A stretch of DNA of 64,000 bases from Kitasatospora atroaurantiaca (GTDB taxonomy: Bacteria > Actinomycetota > Actinomycetes > Streptomycetales > Streptomycetaceae), in contig NZ_VIVR01000001.1 in the NCBI RefSeq assembly GCF_007828955.1, positions 4,030,001 to 4,094,000 on the forward strand, read 5' to 3'. The translations under genes and the position numbers were made by a program. This document shows, piece by piece, positions 18,546 through 26,727 of the stretch; the first letter of the stretch is position 1, and each line of letters opens with the position of its first letter. The notes under the pieces are model-generated. The model did no database searches. It saw only the letters and a list, made by a program, of their open reading frames with translations, and was not told where the DNA came from.

Positions 18546-20228
18546 ATGGCAGACGAATCGAGCACGCCGCGCCGGATCGCCGACGGGTACGTCGAGCAGG
18601 TGGCCGCGTACGACCCGATGGTCTCGGCGTGGCTGGGGCTCAACCCGGGGGACGACCGGCAGCCGGATCTCTCGCCGGAGGGGTTCGAGGGGCTGGCGGA
18701 GCTCGCCCGGGGAGCACTGGTCGAGCTCGACGGGTCTGTGGTCGAGGGGCCGACCGAGGAGGCATGCGCGCGGTTGCTGCGGGAGCGGCTCACCGCCGAG
18801 CTCGCCGTGCAGGGCGCGGGTGACAACTTCCGGCAGCTGCGCAATGTGGGCACGCACGTCCACCGGGTGCGGGAGATCTTCACCGTCATGCCGACCGCCA
18901 CCGAGGAGGACTGGGCGGCAGTGGCCGGGCGGCTGCGCAACCTTCCCGGGGCGCTGGACGGTTACCGAGCCACCCTCCGTGAGGGGATCTCCCGCGGTCT
19001 GCTCTCCGCTCCCCGCCAGGCCGCCGCGGTCGTCGGCCAGCTGACCGCCTGGACCGGCGAGGCAGCCGGGCAGGACGCCGGCGCCGGCTGGTTCGCCGAC
19101 TTCGTGGCGGACGGCCCCGAGCGGCTCCGTCCCGAACTGGACGGGGCAGCTCTCCGCGCCACGGCCGCCGTCGCCGAGTTCCGCGACTGGCTGCGCGACA
19201 CCTACGCCCCCGCCGCAGCGGACGTCCCGGACGCCGTCGGCCGTGAGCGCTACCTGCGTGCCGCCCGCCTCTGCACCGGTGCCGACCTCGACCTGGACGA
19301 GGCCTACGCCTGGGCATGGAGCGAGTTCCACCGGCTGGATGGCGAGATGCGGGTCGAGGCCCACCGCGTGCTGCCCGGCGCCACGCCCGTCGAAGCCATG
19401 CGCCACCTGGAGGAGCACGGCCACGCGGTCAAGGGCGCGGAGGGGATCCGCGACTGGCTGCAGCAGATCATGGACGAGGCGATCGAAGCCCTCGACGGCC
19501 CGCACTTCGACATCTCGGGCCCGGTCCGCAAGGTGGAGTCCCTGATCGCGCCCGCCGGGAGCTCTGCGGCGGCCTACTACTCGGGCCCCAGCCTGGACTT
19601 CAGCCGCCCCGGACGGACCTACCTGCCCACCCTCGGGCGGGACACCTTCCCGACCTGGCAGCTCGTCAGTACCTGGTACCACGAGGGCGTGCCCGGCCAC
19701 CACCTGCAGCTCGCCCAGTGGGTCGCGGTCGCCGACCGGCTCAGCCGCTACCAGGTGACGCTGGGCAAGGTCAGTGCCAACGTCGAGGGCTGGGCCCTGT
19801 ACGCCGAGCGCCTCATGGACGACCTCGGTTTCTTCGCCGAACCCGCCCGCCGCCTGGGCTTTCTGGACGAGCAGATGCTGCGCACCATCCGGGTGATCAT
19901 CGATACCGGCATGCACCTCGGCCTCGCCGTCCCGGCGGACTCCGGCTTCCACCCGGGGGAGCGGTGGACCCCGGCCCTGGCCGCCGAGTTCATGGCCACG
20001 TACAACGGCAGCCCGGCCGAGATGCGCAGCAGCGAGATCGACCGCTACCTCGGCTGGCCCGGCCAGGCCATCGGCTACAAGCTCGGCGAACGAGCCTGGC
20101 GGCAAGGGCGCGAGGCCGCCCGGCGTCGGCAGGGCGCCGCGTTCGACCTGAAGGCCTGGCACATGAAGGCGCTGTCCCAGGGCTCCTTCGGCCTCGACGA
20201 CCTCGCCGACAACCTCGCGTCGCTGTAG
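18546..20228 (+). CDS. DUF885 family peptidase-like protein
   Basis: The 560-residue protein belongs to the DUF885 group. Its C-terminal half has HEGVPGHHLQ, which resembles a gluzincin zinc-peptidase site, with downstream ANVEGWALYAERLM probably supplying the third ligand glutamate. There is no signal peptide, so it should be cytoplasmic. A role in peptide hydrolysis is inferred from the motif only. ATG 18546 follows AGGATGG; the frame is open from 18420 but the added residues look like untranslated leader. It converges with a lipoprotein gene with a 13-nt gap. Confidence 0.85.
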   Translation: MADESSTPRRIADGYVEQVAAYDPMVSAWLGLNPGDDRQPDLSPEGFEGLAELARGALVELDGSVVEGPTEEACARLLRERLTAELAVQGAGDNFRQLRNVGTHVHRVREIFTVMPTATEEDWAAVAGRLRNLPGALDGYRATLREGISRGLLSAPRQAAAVVGQLTAWTGEAAGQDAGAGWFADFVADGPERLRPELDGAALRATAAVAEFRDWLRDTYAPAAADVPDAVGRERYLRAARLCTGADLDLDEAYAWAWSEFHRLDGEMRVEAHRVLPGATPVEAMRHLEEHGHAVKGAEGIRDWLQQIMDEAIEALDGPHFDISGPVRKVESLIAPAGSSAAAYYSGPSLDFSRPGRTYLPTLGRDTFPTWQLVSTWYHEGVPGHHLQLAQWVAVADRLSRYQVTLGKVSANVEGWALYAERLMDDLGFFAEPARRLGFLDEQMLRTIRVIIDTGMHLGLAVPADSGFHPGERWTPALAAEFMATYNGSPAEMRSSEIDRYLGWPGQAIGYKLGERAWRQGREAARRRQGAAFDLKAWHMKALSQGSFGLDDLADNLASL

Positions 20229-20241
20229 GGCGTCGGGTCGG

Positions 20242-20658
20242 TCAGGAGCCGGAGACCGCGACCGTGACGGTGGTGGGGGTGGTGGTGATGACCAGGGAGA
20301 CGGCGCCCTTGAGTGCGGTGACGGTGCCTGCCGCGGCCACCACGTCGTAGCCGTCGCCCTTGAGGGCGGCCTCGTAGGAGGCGAGGTCGGCGGCGGGGTC
20401 GGCGGTGCGGTAGGCGAGGACGTAGGCGCCGGCGCCGCCGGTGACGGAGGTCAGGTCGCCGGAGGGGAGGGGCAGACCGGCCGGGAGGTCGGCGGGCTTG
20501 GTCACGGTGCTCTTCGGGGCGGTCGTCGGGTTCGCGGTGACCGTGGTGGCGGGGGCCGGGGCGCCGGCGGCCGGCTCGTTCTTCTGGCAGGCGGTGAGCC
20601 CGAAGCCGGCGAGGATCACGGCGGCGAGCAGGGCCGAAGTGCGCATGGTGACGGGCAT
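20242..20658 (-). CDS. Small secreted lipoprotein of unknown function
   Basis: The 138-residue protein has an N-terminal signal with lipobox LTAC (Cys24), a Thr/Pro/Ala-rich linker, and a small C-terminal domain with GDLTSVTGGAGAYVLAYRT and YEAALKGDGYDVVAAAG. It should be anchored to the outer face of the membrane. ATG 20658 has GAGAGG upstream; a second ATG lies 4 codons in. It diverges from the XRE regulator at 20754, so that regulator may control it. Confidence 0.75.
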   Translation of the reverse strand: MPVTMRTSALLAAVILAGFGLTACQKNEPAAGAPAPATTVTANPTTAPKSTVTKPADLPAGLPLPSGDLTSVTGGAGAYVLAYRTADPAADLASYEAALKGDGYDVVAAAGTVTALKGAVSLVITTTPTTVTVAVSGS

Positions 20659-20698
20659 GGTGACGACCTCTCAGGAGTGGTTTACTGCCGCAACGAGA

Positions 20699-20747
20699 TT
20701 GACATATGAAAACTCTCTTTGACAAGTGAAAACTTGCTCCCTAGCGT
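20699..20747 (+). promoter_or_regulatory. Promoter with 20-bp tandem repeats, predicted leaderless start
   Basis: Two copies of TTGACAnnTGAAAACT lie at 20699 and 20719 with a 20-bp period. The second TTGACA (20719-20724) is 17 bp from TAGCGT (20742-20747), a good vegetative actinomycete promoter. The predicted start falls at about 20754, the A of the ATG, and no ribosome site is present. The TGAAAACT motifs may be operators for the encoded regulator. Confidence 0.65.
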
Positions 20748-20753
20748 TGGGCC

Positions 20754-21314
20754 ATGGACGAGACCGCGATCGCGCGCAACCTGGAGCTCCAGCGGCAGTG
20801 GTACGGAGCACCGATGGGAGACCTCTGCCGCGATCTCTGTGTGAGCTTCGGGATCACCCAGTCGGCGCTCGCGGATGTTCTCGGCATCTCGCCCGCCATG
20901 CTCAGCCTGGTGATGCGCGCCCAGCGGGCCCGGATCGCCAATCCTGACGCCGCCGCCAGGCTGTCGACGGTGATTCAGCTCGCGCAGGACGCCAGGAGCG
21001 GCGCCGTACCGCCGGAGGCGGTGGCCGCCCGGCTCGCGGAGATCCGGGCCCGGACCACGCCGGGCCAGGACTCGCTCGGCGCACCGCTCACGCCGTCACC
21101 CCCGCCCGGCGGCTCCTCGGCGGACACCGAGCGCTGGTTCGTCCGCTCGCTGCGCGACCTGCTCACCTCCTCGGCCGACGCGGCCGACATCCTGGACGCG
21201 GCCGCGGCCATCGAGCCGCGCCACCCCGGGATCGCCGAGATCCTCCGTACCTGTGGCGCGGGCCGCACGGACGATGCCGTCGCCCTGGTGCAGCGACTCA
21301 ACGTGCTGCGCTGA
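20754..21314 (+). CDS. XRE-type helix-turn-helix DNA-binding protein
   Basis: The 186-residue protein has an N-terminal helix-turn-helix (about 30-60: FGITQSALADVLGISPAMLSL) of the XRE class, a Pro/Ser linker near 105-120, and a helical C-terminal domain of unknown type. It is probably a transcription regulator. The messenger appears leaderless (no Shine-Dalgarno, promoter abutting the ATG). It is followed after 34 nt by a Ser/Thr kinase gene, which suggests a shared signalling unit. Confidence 0.8.
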   Translation: MDETAIARNLELQRQWYGAPMGDLCRDLCVSFGITQSALADVLGISPAMLSLVMRAQRARIANPDAAARLSTVIQLAQDARSGAVPPEAVAARLAEIRARTTPGQDSLGAPLTPSPPPGGSSADTERWFVRSLRDLLTSSADAADILDAAAAIEPRHPGIAEILRTCGAGRTDDAVALVQRLNVLR

Positions 21315-21348
21315 ACCCCACGCCGATCCCGGCGGTACGCTCGTCCGC

Positions 21349-22485
21349 ATGGAGGCAGGGGGGATACTCGCCGACCGGTACGTGCTCGTCCGGCCGGTGG
21401 CCCGTGGTGCCCAGGGGACGGTGTGGCGCGCCGTCGACCGGGTCCGCGGCACGGACGTGGCGGTCAAGGTGTCCGGTACGGCCGACGTCGAGGCGCTGCT
21501 CCGGCTGGTCTGCGAGCAGTCGGTCAGGATCGGGCATCCGCACGTGCTGGTCCCGGTGGACTGGTTCGTACGGGAGGACGAGGCCTGGCTGGTGCTCCCG
21601 CTGGTACGCGGCGGCACGCTGGCCGGGCTGCTCGCCGACTACGGGCAACTTCCGGCGCCGGTCGGTCTGTTGATCGCCGAGCAGCTGCTGGACGCGCTCG
21701 CCGCCGTGCATGCCGCCGGTCTGGTGCACCGGGATGTGAAGCCGTCGAACCTGCTGCTGGCGGCGACCGGGACCGGGCGTCCGCACGTCTTCCTGGCCGA
21801 CTTCGGGGTGGCCAGGGTCCTGCCCCACCTCCAGCTCACCTCGCACGCGCTCGTGGTGGGGACGCCCGACTACCTCGCACCCGAGGTCCGCGCCGGGGAG
21901 GGCAGTTCGCCCGCCCAGGACGTCTACGCGGCCGGGCTGGTGCTCACAGGTCTGGGTGCTCTGCCGGCCCTGGTGGCGGCGATGACCGCCGACCGCCCCG
22001 AACTGCGGCCCTCGGCGGCGGCTGCCCGCGACGAGATCGCCCGCGCTCGGGCCGCGCTCGGCCCGGAGCAGTGGCCGGTGGAGTGGGAGGGCGAGGCCTT
22101 CGCCGTCCTCGACCAGCTGCCGGCCGGCCCGGCCCCTGAGCCGGAGACACCCCGTACGGCAGCCGGACCCCGGCGGACCGTCCTGGTAACCACCGCGGCA
22201 CTCGCGGCTCTCGCGGCGGCAGCCGTGGCGCTCGGGGCCGGCGGAGCGCCGGACCGTCAGGATCCCCGTGGTGACACGCCGGCGCCCCGGAGCACGCCGA
22301 CCCGCGTCGTGCCGAGCGATGCCGACACCGGCCTACCGGACCCGCAAGGCCCGACGGCGTTCAGCCGGTGCGAGGCGAGGCAGCAGTTCACGGTGAGGTT
22401 CAGCCCGGAGGGCTATCTGCTCCTCTGCACCCACGTACCGGCGACCCGGGACTACGAGTGGGCGCCACAGAGCGACGCAGACTGA
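21349..22485 (+). CDS. Transmembrane Ser/Thr protein kinase (PknB-like)
   Basis: The 378-residue kinase shows the loop ARGAQGTV, the ATP lysine in VAVKV, catalytic HRDVKPSN, LADFGVAR and GTPDYLAPE, all intact. A membrane helix (VLVTTAALAALAAAAVALG, about 280-300) separates it from a short outside tail of about 80 residues that holds two cysteines and no PASTA repeats. ATG 21349 (MEAGGILADRY) is chosen because the kinase fold begins right after it. The lack of a known sensor domain leaves the signal unknown. It is likely co-transcribed with the XRE gene. Confidence 0.88.
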   Translation: MEAGGILADRYVLVRPVARGAQGTVWRAVDRVRGTDVAVKVSGTADVEALLRLVCEQSVRIGHPHVLVPVDWFVREDEAWLVLPLVRGGTLAGLLADYGQLPAPVGLLIAEQLLDALAAVHAAGLVHRDVKPSNLLLAATGTGRPHVFLADFGVARVLPHLQLTSHALVVGTPDYLAPEVRAGEGSSPAQDVYAAGLVLTGLGALPALVAAMTADRPELRPSAAAARDEIARARAALGPEQWPVEWEGEAFAVLDQLPAGPAPEPETPRTAAGPRRTVLVTTAALAALAAAAVALGAGGAPDRQDPRGDTPAPRSTPTRVVPSDADTGLPDPQGPTAFSRCEARQQFTVRFSPEGYLLLCTHVPATRDYEWAPQSDAD

Positions 22486-22622
22486 CTCGCCCGGATACGC
22501 CCCGTACTCACCGGCTCCGGCGTAGGGTTGGAGGTACTGAGGACATCCGGTATGTCGGCAGCCGAGTCGGCGTCGCCCTTCGGTAGTAAATCGGTTCGTC
22601 GAGAACCGGAGACGGGCGCGTC

Positions 22623-23186
22623 ATGATCACCGACCGCAGCTCCTCACTCCCTCCTTTCCGTACCCCTGGCCTTCTTGCCGCGGTGGACCGCAGGCAGCCA
22701 CGGCTCAGCCTTGAGCCGACGCTCTCGCACACCGGTATGTTCGACGGCGCGTGGTGGCCGCGCTCCCGTCGGCTGGACCGCGAGCTGCCCGCCCTCGTCG
22801 TCGCGCTGCGCGACGTGGTGGGGCCCGTCCTGCACGTCGCGGTCGAGCGGTCGGCGTGGGACGACATTCCGAGCCGTGTCACGGTCGACGGACGTGTCGT
22901 ACGGATCAACTGCTTCTCGTCCAGCAGCCACACCATGAGCGTGGGCGGCGGTCACCAGGACCACTTCCTGCTGATGGTGGTGCCACCGCGTACCCGCACC
23001 GCCGTCGCGAAGGCCGCCATGAGTTCGGCCACCCGGCCCGGGAACAGTACGTCGGCGATCCGGCTCCTCACCGAGCTCCACGAGCAGAGTGACGAGGACT
23101 CCGCCCCCAGCTGGCCGCCGCCGTGGCCGCCGCCGATGCCGCCCTCGCCGCAACCGCTGCCGCCCCTCCCGCCGCTGCCCCACTGA
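22623..23186 (+). CDS. DUF5994 family protein
   Basis: The 187-residue protein has the DUF5994 core: RLSLEPTLSHTGMFDGAWWPRSRRLDREL, shortened here to its key part GMFDGAWWPRSRRL, followed by VDGRVVRINCF and DHFLLMVVPP. The C-terminus is a proline-rich tail (PPWPPPMPPSPQPLPPLPP) likely to be disordered. The function is unknown. GGAGACGGG precedes ATG 22623. Confidence 0.75.
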   Translation: MITDRSSSLPPFRTPGLLAAVDRRQPRLSLEPTLSHTGMFDGAWWPRSRRLDRELPALVVALRDVVGPVLHVAVERSAWDDIPSRVTVDGRVVRINCFSSSSHTMSVGGGHQDHFLLMVVPPRTRTAVAKAAMSSATRPGNSTSAIRLLTELHEQSDEDSAPSWPPPWPPPMPPSPQPLPPLPPLPH

Positions 23187-23209
23187 CAGCCGGGCACGGC
23201 CGGGCGTGG

Positions 23210-23695
23210 TCAGCCCCGCCGCGCGGCGCCGTCGGGCCAGACCACCTCCACCGGAAGCCCGGCGGCGCGGGCCGTGGCGACCATGTCCGCCGTGCCTCCC
23301 CGCCCGTTGCCCGGGAGGCCGTCCCAGACGGCGACGAGCCGGTCCGCGCGGCGCAGCAGTTCGGCGTTGGCGGCCGCGTAAGCATCCTGGTCGGCCTCGG
23401 GACAGGGCATGACCACGACCTCGTCGGCGGCCCGCACGAGGCGGTCGAACTCCTCGGCGTACTCGGGCGTGACCCGGGTGTCCCGGTAGTCGGCGGAGGG
23501 CAGCACGACGACCAGCCGCCCGCCGCGGGCGAGGACCGCCTCGGCGAACAGTGCGTCGGTGCCCTCGGCGATGCAGGAGACGCCGGTGAGCCGGCCCGCG
23601 GGTACGCCGTCGAGCAGTGCGCCCAGCGCTCGGCGGACCAGGGGGACGGTCTGTTCGGTGAGATACAGGTGCCCGGTCACCGCGATCACGGTCAT
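23210..23695 (-). CDS. SLOG/DprA-like Rossmann-fold protein
   Basis: The 161-residue protein has the pattern of the SLOG/LOG nucleotide-binding superfamily: an opening IAVTGHLYL, then SCIAEGTDALFAEAVLARGG, ADRLVAVWDG and GRGGTADMVATARAAG. Such folds bind nucleotides or nucleotide-derived ligands; no catalytic role can be named. It lies 12 nt upstream of a DJ-1/PfpI-family gene on the same strand and converges with the DUF5994 gene. Confidence 0.55.
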   Translation of the reverse strand: MTVIAVTGHLYLTEQTVPLVRRALGALLDGVPAGRLTGVSCIAEGTDALFAEAVLARGGRLVVVLPSADYRDTRVTPEYAEEFDRLVRAADEVVVMPCPEADQDAYAAANAELLRRADRLVAVWDGLPGNGRGGTADMVATARAAGLPVEVVWPDGAARRG

Positions 23696-23707
23696 CTCGG
23701 CGGGCCC

Positions 23708-24328
23708 TCAGCCCAGGGTGCGGGCGCGGTCCAGCACGGCGGCGGGCGCCTTGGCGACGGAGCCGGAGTCGAAGGGCGGCTGCGGGTCGTACTCGGTGTA
23801 GAGCTGGATCGCCTGGGCGGTGAGGTCGTCGGTGAGCCAGGCGGCGAGCCGGACGGCCATGTCGATGCCGGACGAGACCCCGGCCGAGGTGACGATCCGG
23901 TCGTGCCTGATCACGCGTTCCGCGCTGTAGCGGGCGCCGAACGACTCGAGCTCGGCCGTGGCTCCCCAGTGCGTGGTCGCCGTCAGGCCCCGCAGCAGTC
24001 CGGCCGCGCCGAGCACGAGGGACCCGGTGCAGACGGAGGTGGTGAAGGTGCTCCCGTCATGGATCCGCCGCACCCAGGCGAGGAAGTCCTCGTCCTTGAG
24101 CAGCGGCCTGGTCCCCGCCCCGCCCGGCACCAGCAGGACGTCGCAGGACTCCACCTCGTCGTACCGCGTCCCGACGGCCACGGTCATCGCGCCGAGCACG
24201 TCGCTGACCTGGCCCGGCTCGGGCGTGACGAACCGCACCGTGGCACCGGGCACATGGGCGAGGATCTCGTACGGGCCGATCGCGTCCAGGGGCTCGAAGC
24301 GGTCGAAGAGCGGGATCACGATGTCCAT
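23708..24328 (-). CDS. DJ-1/PfpI family protein
   Basis: The 206-residue protein has the DJ-1/PfpI fold with the nucleophile elbow SVCTGSLVLGAAGLL (Cys in the SVCTG motif) and the acidic partner region FDRFEPLDAIGPYEI. The sequence pattern is closest to isonitrile hydratase or GlxA-type domains without a DNA-binding part. The substrate is unknown. ATG 24328 is chosen at the start of the fold (MDIVIPLFDRFE). Confidence 0.85.
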   Translation of the reverse strand: MDIVIPLFDRFEPLDAIGPYEILAHVPGATVRFVTPEPGQVSDVLGAMTVAVGTRYDEVESCDVLLVPGGAGTRPLLKDEDFLAWVRRIHDGSTFTTSVCTGSLVLGAAGLLRGLTATTHWGATAELESFGARYSAERVIRHDRIVTSAGVSSGIDMAVRLAAWLTDDLTAQAIQLYTEYDPQPPFDSGSVAKAPAAVLDRARTLG

Positions 24329-24381
24329 GGCGGCAGCATAGTGGGCTGACTGTGAGTCAGACCCCCGCAGGATTCTGCGGG

Positions 24382-25215
24382 TCAGCCCTCGTCCGGATTG
24401 GTGAAGCCCGGTGGGCTGTAGCCGGGACTGCTGAACTCGGCGGCGCGCGGTTGGCGCCCTTCCTGGTCGGTCAGGCCCTCGACGCCCGGGCTGGTGAAGC
24501 CGGGGCTGCTGTAACTCGCGGTGCTGTAGCCGGGGCTGAGCAGATCGGGCGGGGTCGGCCGGGTGGCCGGTTGGGGCGAGAGGGCGGGCTCGGAGTCCAG
24601 ATTGCCGTGCAGGTACGGGAGGATCGCGCGGTCGCGCAGGGCGGTGTGCCAGGCCAGGCGGGCCTCGGCGACGTCGTCGCTCAGCTGCCGGTCCTGGCCG
24701 TACGGCATGGCGGAGCCGTCCCGCAGTGCGGTGAGCAGCAGCCCGATGATGCCGACCGACAGGGCGGCGATCCCCACCGCGATGGATATCCAACCGGCGG
24801 TCACCACCGCCTTTCCCAGGGCGAGTTCGGGGTCGGTGGCGCGCAGCGAGTACCCGATCAGCAGCAGGACGGCCGCGGCGGCCCAGGCCAGGATCGGGGT
24901 GAGCACGGTGAGCACCGGGAAGAAGCCGGCGCCGTCCTCGGAGTGGAGGCGGGTCGAGAGCCCGCCGGCCGACACTGACGAGTCGTCAGACTGCCGGAGG
25001 TTGGCGCGCAGCCCGGTGTAGTGCTCGTACTCGGAAGCCGCAGCCGCCGCGACGGTGTCCGCCGCGAGCAGGGTCTTGGTGCGCAGCTGTTCGGAGTTGA
25101 GATGGGGGCCGGGCGCGCGCAGTGACTCGACGATCGAACCGTCGCGCAGTGCTTCGTCGAGGATGCGCTCGAATTCCGGGCGGTCCTCGGCGAGCAGGTG
25201 CGGGGTGTTGGTCAT
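24382..25215 (-). CDS. Two-helix membrane protein with SPGY/SPGF-repeat tail
   Basis: The 277-residue protein has a soluble N-terminal part (about 1-100), two membrane helices (VLTPILAWAAAAVLLLIGY and ISIAVGIAALSVGIIGLLL), and a cytoplasmic-looking C-terminus that repeats SPGY, SPGF and PPGF. The repeats may be a low-complexity interaction segment. ATG 25215 with upstream GGGG is preferred to GTG 25257. No family was recognised. Confidence 0.7.
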   Translation of the reverse strand: MTNTPHLLAEDRPEFERILDEALRDGSIVESLRAPGPHLNSEQLRTKTLLAADTVAAAAASEYEHYTGLRANLRQSDDSSVSAGGLSTRLHSEDGAGFFPVLTVLTPILAWAAAAVLLLIGYSLRATDPELALGKAVVTAGWISIAVGIAALSVGIIGLLLTALRDGSAMPYGQDRQLSDDVAEARLAWHTALRDRAILPYLHGNLDSEPALSPQPATRPTPPDLLSPGYSTASYSSPGFTSPGVEGLTDQEGRQPRAAEFSSPGYSPPGFTNPDEG

Positions 25216-25371
25216 GGGTACCCCGTTCAGCTCAGTCACGGAGGTGGACTGGTCCACGTGGGGCCGTCAGGCGGGTGGGCCGGGCCCGGTGTGGTTGCCT
25301 CGATGGTAGGGGTGAGCACCAAGAGGCTGACAGTCGGTTTCCGGATTTTCAGTACCGTCAGCAGAACTGCA

Positions 25372-25405
25372 GAGCCGGACAGTTGTTCAGTGGGAGGTCC
25401 GGCTC
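25372..25405 (-). terminator. Hairpin downstream of the metallophosphatase gene
   Basis: Nine-bp arms GAGCCGGAC and GTCCGGCTC with a 16-nt loop lie 15 nt after the stop of the metallophosphatase gene. Confidence 0.6.
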
Positions 25406-25419
25406 CGGTGGACGGTCCG

Positions 25420-26574
25420 TCAGTTGAGCGGCAGCCGGGCGATCAGCAGCCGCCCCTCCATGGTGACCCCGCCGTCCATCGCGATCGCCAGCTCGTCCGC
25501 ATAGATGTACGGGCCGGGGATGTGCGGGGGCGCGCCGTCCTCGGCGTGCGCCGTGCCGGTGAGGTACGGAATCGGGCTGTGTCCGTGCACCACCCGCCGG
25601 CCGCCGTAGGCCGTGAGCAGCTCGTGGACGGCCATCGGCCCGGAGTCGCCGCGGAAGGCGAAGCGCTTGGTGAAGCGGCGGAAGCAGTCCCACCACTCGT
25701 CGGCGCCGTCCTCCGCGAGCAGGTCGTGGACCGCGTCGTTGACCTCGGCGATGGTCTCGCCGTACTCGAGGTAGGCGGTGGTGTCGGAGTGCAGCAGCAG
25801 GTGGTCGTCCTCCAGGGCCATCGCCGGCAGCCGGGAGAGCCAGCTGACGTGGTGTGCCTCCAGGCGGTCCAGGTCGTGCTGCTGGCCGCCGTTGAGCCGC
25901 CAGGCGGCCAGGAAGGAGGCGGTGCCGGCGGTGGACTGGACGGGCTCGTCGCCGTACTTGGCGGCGCCGAGGAAGAGCAGTTCGTGATTGCCCATCAGGG
26001 CGCGGCAGTACCCGCCGGCGGCGGCGGCCTCGGCGGCCAGCTGCATCACCAGGTCGATCACGCCGATGCCGTCGGGGCCGCGGTCGGTGAAGTCGCCGAG
26101 GAACCAGATCCGCGAGCGCCCGGCGGCCCAGTGCCCGTCGGCGTCGATCAGGCCCTGCTGGTGGAGGGCGGCGAGCAGCTCGTCGAGGTAGCCGTGCACG
26201 TCGCCGACCACGTACAGCGGGCCGGGCGCCTCGCCGGGCTCGGGCTGCGGGTACGGGTAGAAGACGTCCTCGGGGGGCGCCTCGGTGATCGGAGGGCCGA
26301 GCTCGATGGTGGGCGGGTCGTCCTGCTGGTGCGCGGCCGGTGCCTGGCCGGCCTGGGGTTCCTGGAAGGCCGGCGCGGTGTGACTGGCCGTCGGCCAGTG
26401 CTGCTCCAGGAAGCGGGCGCCGCCGTAGCCGCTGTAGGTGGTGTCGTATCCGTAGCCGGAGGCCGGCTCGGGGGGCTCGTAGTAGGAGCCGTACGGGAGC
26501 ACGTCGAGGTCCTGGGGGTGGCGGGGGCCTGAGTCGGGCAGTTCAGGCCCGGGGAAGCGGTCCTCGGGTGTCAT
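25420..26574 (-). CDS. PPP-like metallophosphatase with disordered N-terminus
   Basis: The 384-residue protein has a Pro/Tyr-rich N-terminal region (about 1-115) and a calcineurin-like phosphoesterase domain with all metal motifs: VVGDVHG, LGDFTDRGPDG, MGNHELL and VVHGHSPI. The GDxHG, GDxxDRG and GNHE order is that of PPP-type protein phosphatases and diadenosine polyphosphatases. ATG 26574 is the usable start; the ribosome site is weak. The substrate is unresolved. Confidence 0.85.
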   Translation of the reverse strand: MTPEDRFPGPELPDSGPRHPQDLDVLPYGSYYEPPEPASGYGYDTTYSGYGGARFLEQHWPTASHTAPAFQEPQAGQAPAAHQQDDPPTIELGPPITEAPPEDVFYPYPQPEPGEAPGPLYVVGDVHGYLDELLAALHQQGLIDADGHWAAGRSRIWFLGDFTDRGPDGIGVIDLVMQLAAEAAAAGGYCRALMGNHELLFLGAAKYGDEPVQSTAGTASFLAAWRLNGGQQHDLDRLEAHHVSWLSRLPAMALEDDHLLLHSDTTAYLEYGETIAEVNDAVHDLLAEDGADEWWDCFRRFTKRFAFRGDSGPMAVHELLTAYGGRRVVHGHSPIPYLTGTAHAEDGAPPHIPGPYIYADELAIAMDGGVTMEGRLLIARLPLN

Positions 26575-26667
26575 TCGCCCATCATAGGAAGACCACTCTC
26601 CCGGCGTCCTCACCTGGTCGGTATCCAATCGTCCGGAGAGTCCTGCGATCTCCTCCAACATCGGTCT

Positions 26668-26727
26668 GGGGGTGTCGTACGGATCAGGGCGGATCAGCGG
26701 GCCCGCCCTGATCCGTACGACACCCCC
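26668..26727 (-). terminator. Perfect 25-bp hairpin downstream of the LacI gene
   Basis: Arms 26668-26692 and 26703-26727 are exact inverse complements (25 bp) around a 10-nt loop. The right arm touches the stop codon of the LacI gene. A terminator is most likely, though an operator or dispersed repeat is possible given its length. Confidence 0.7.
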
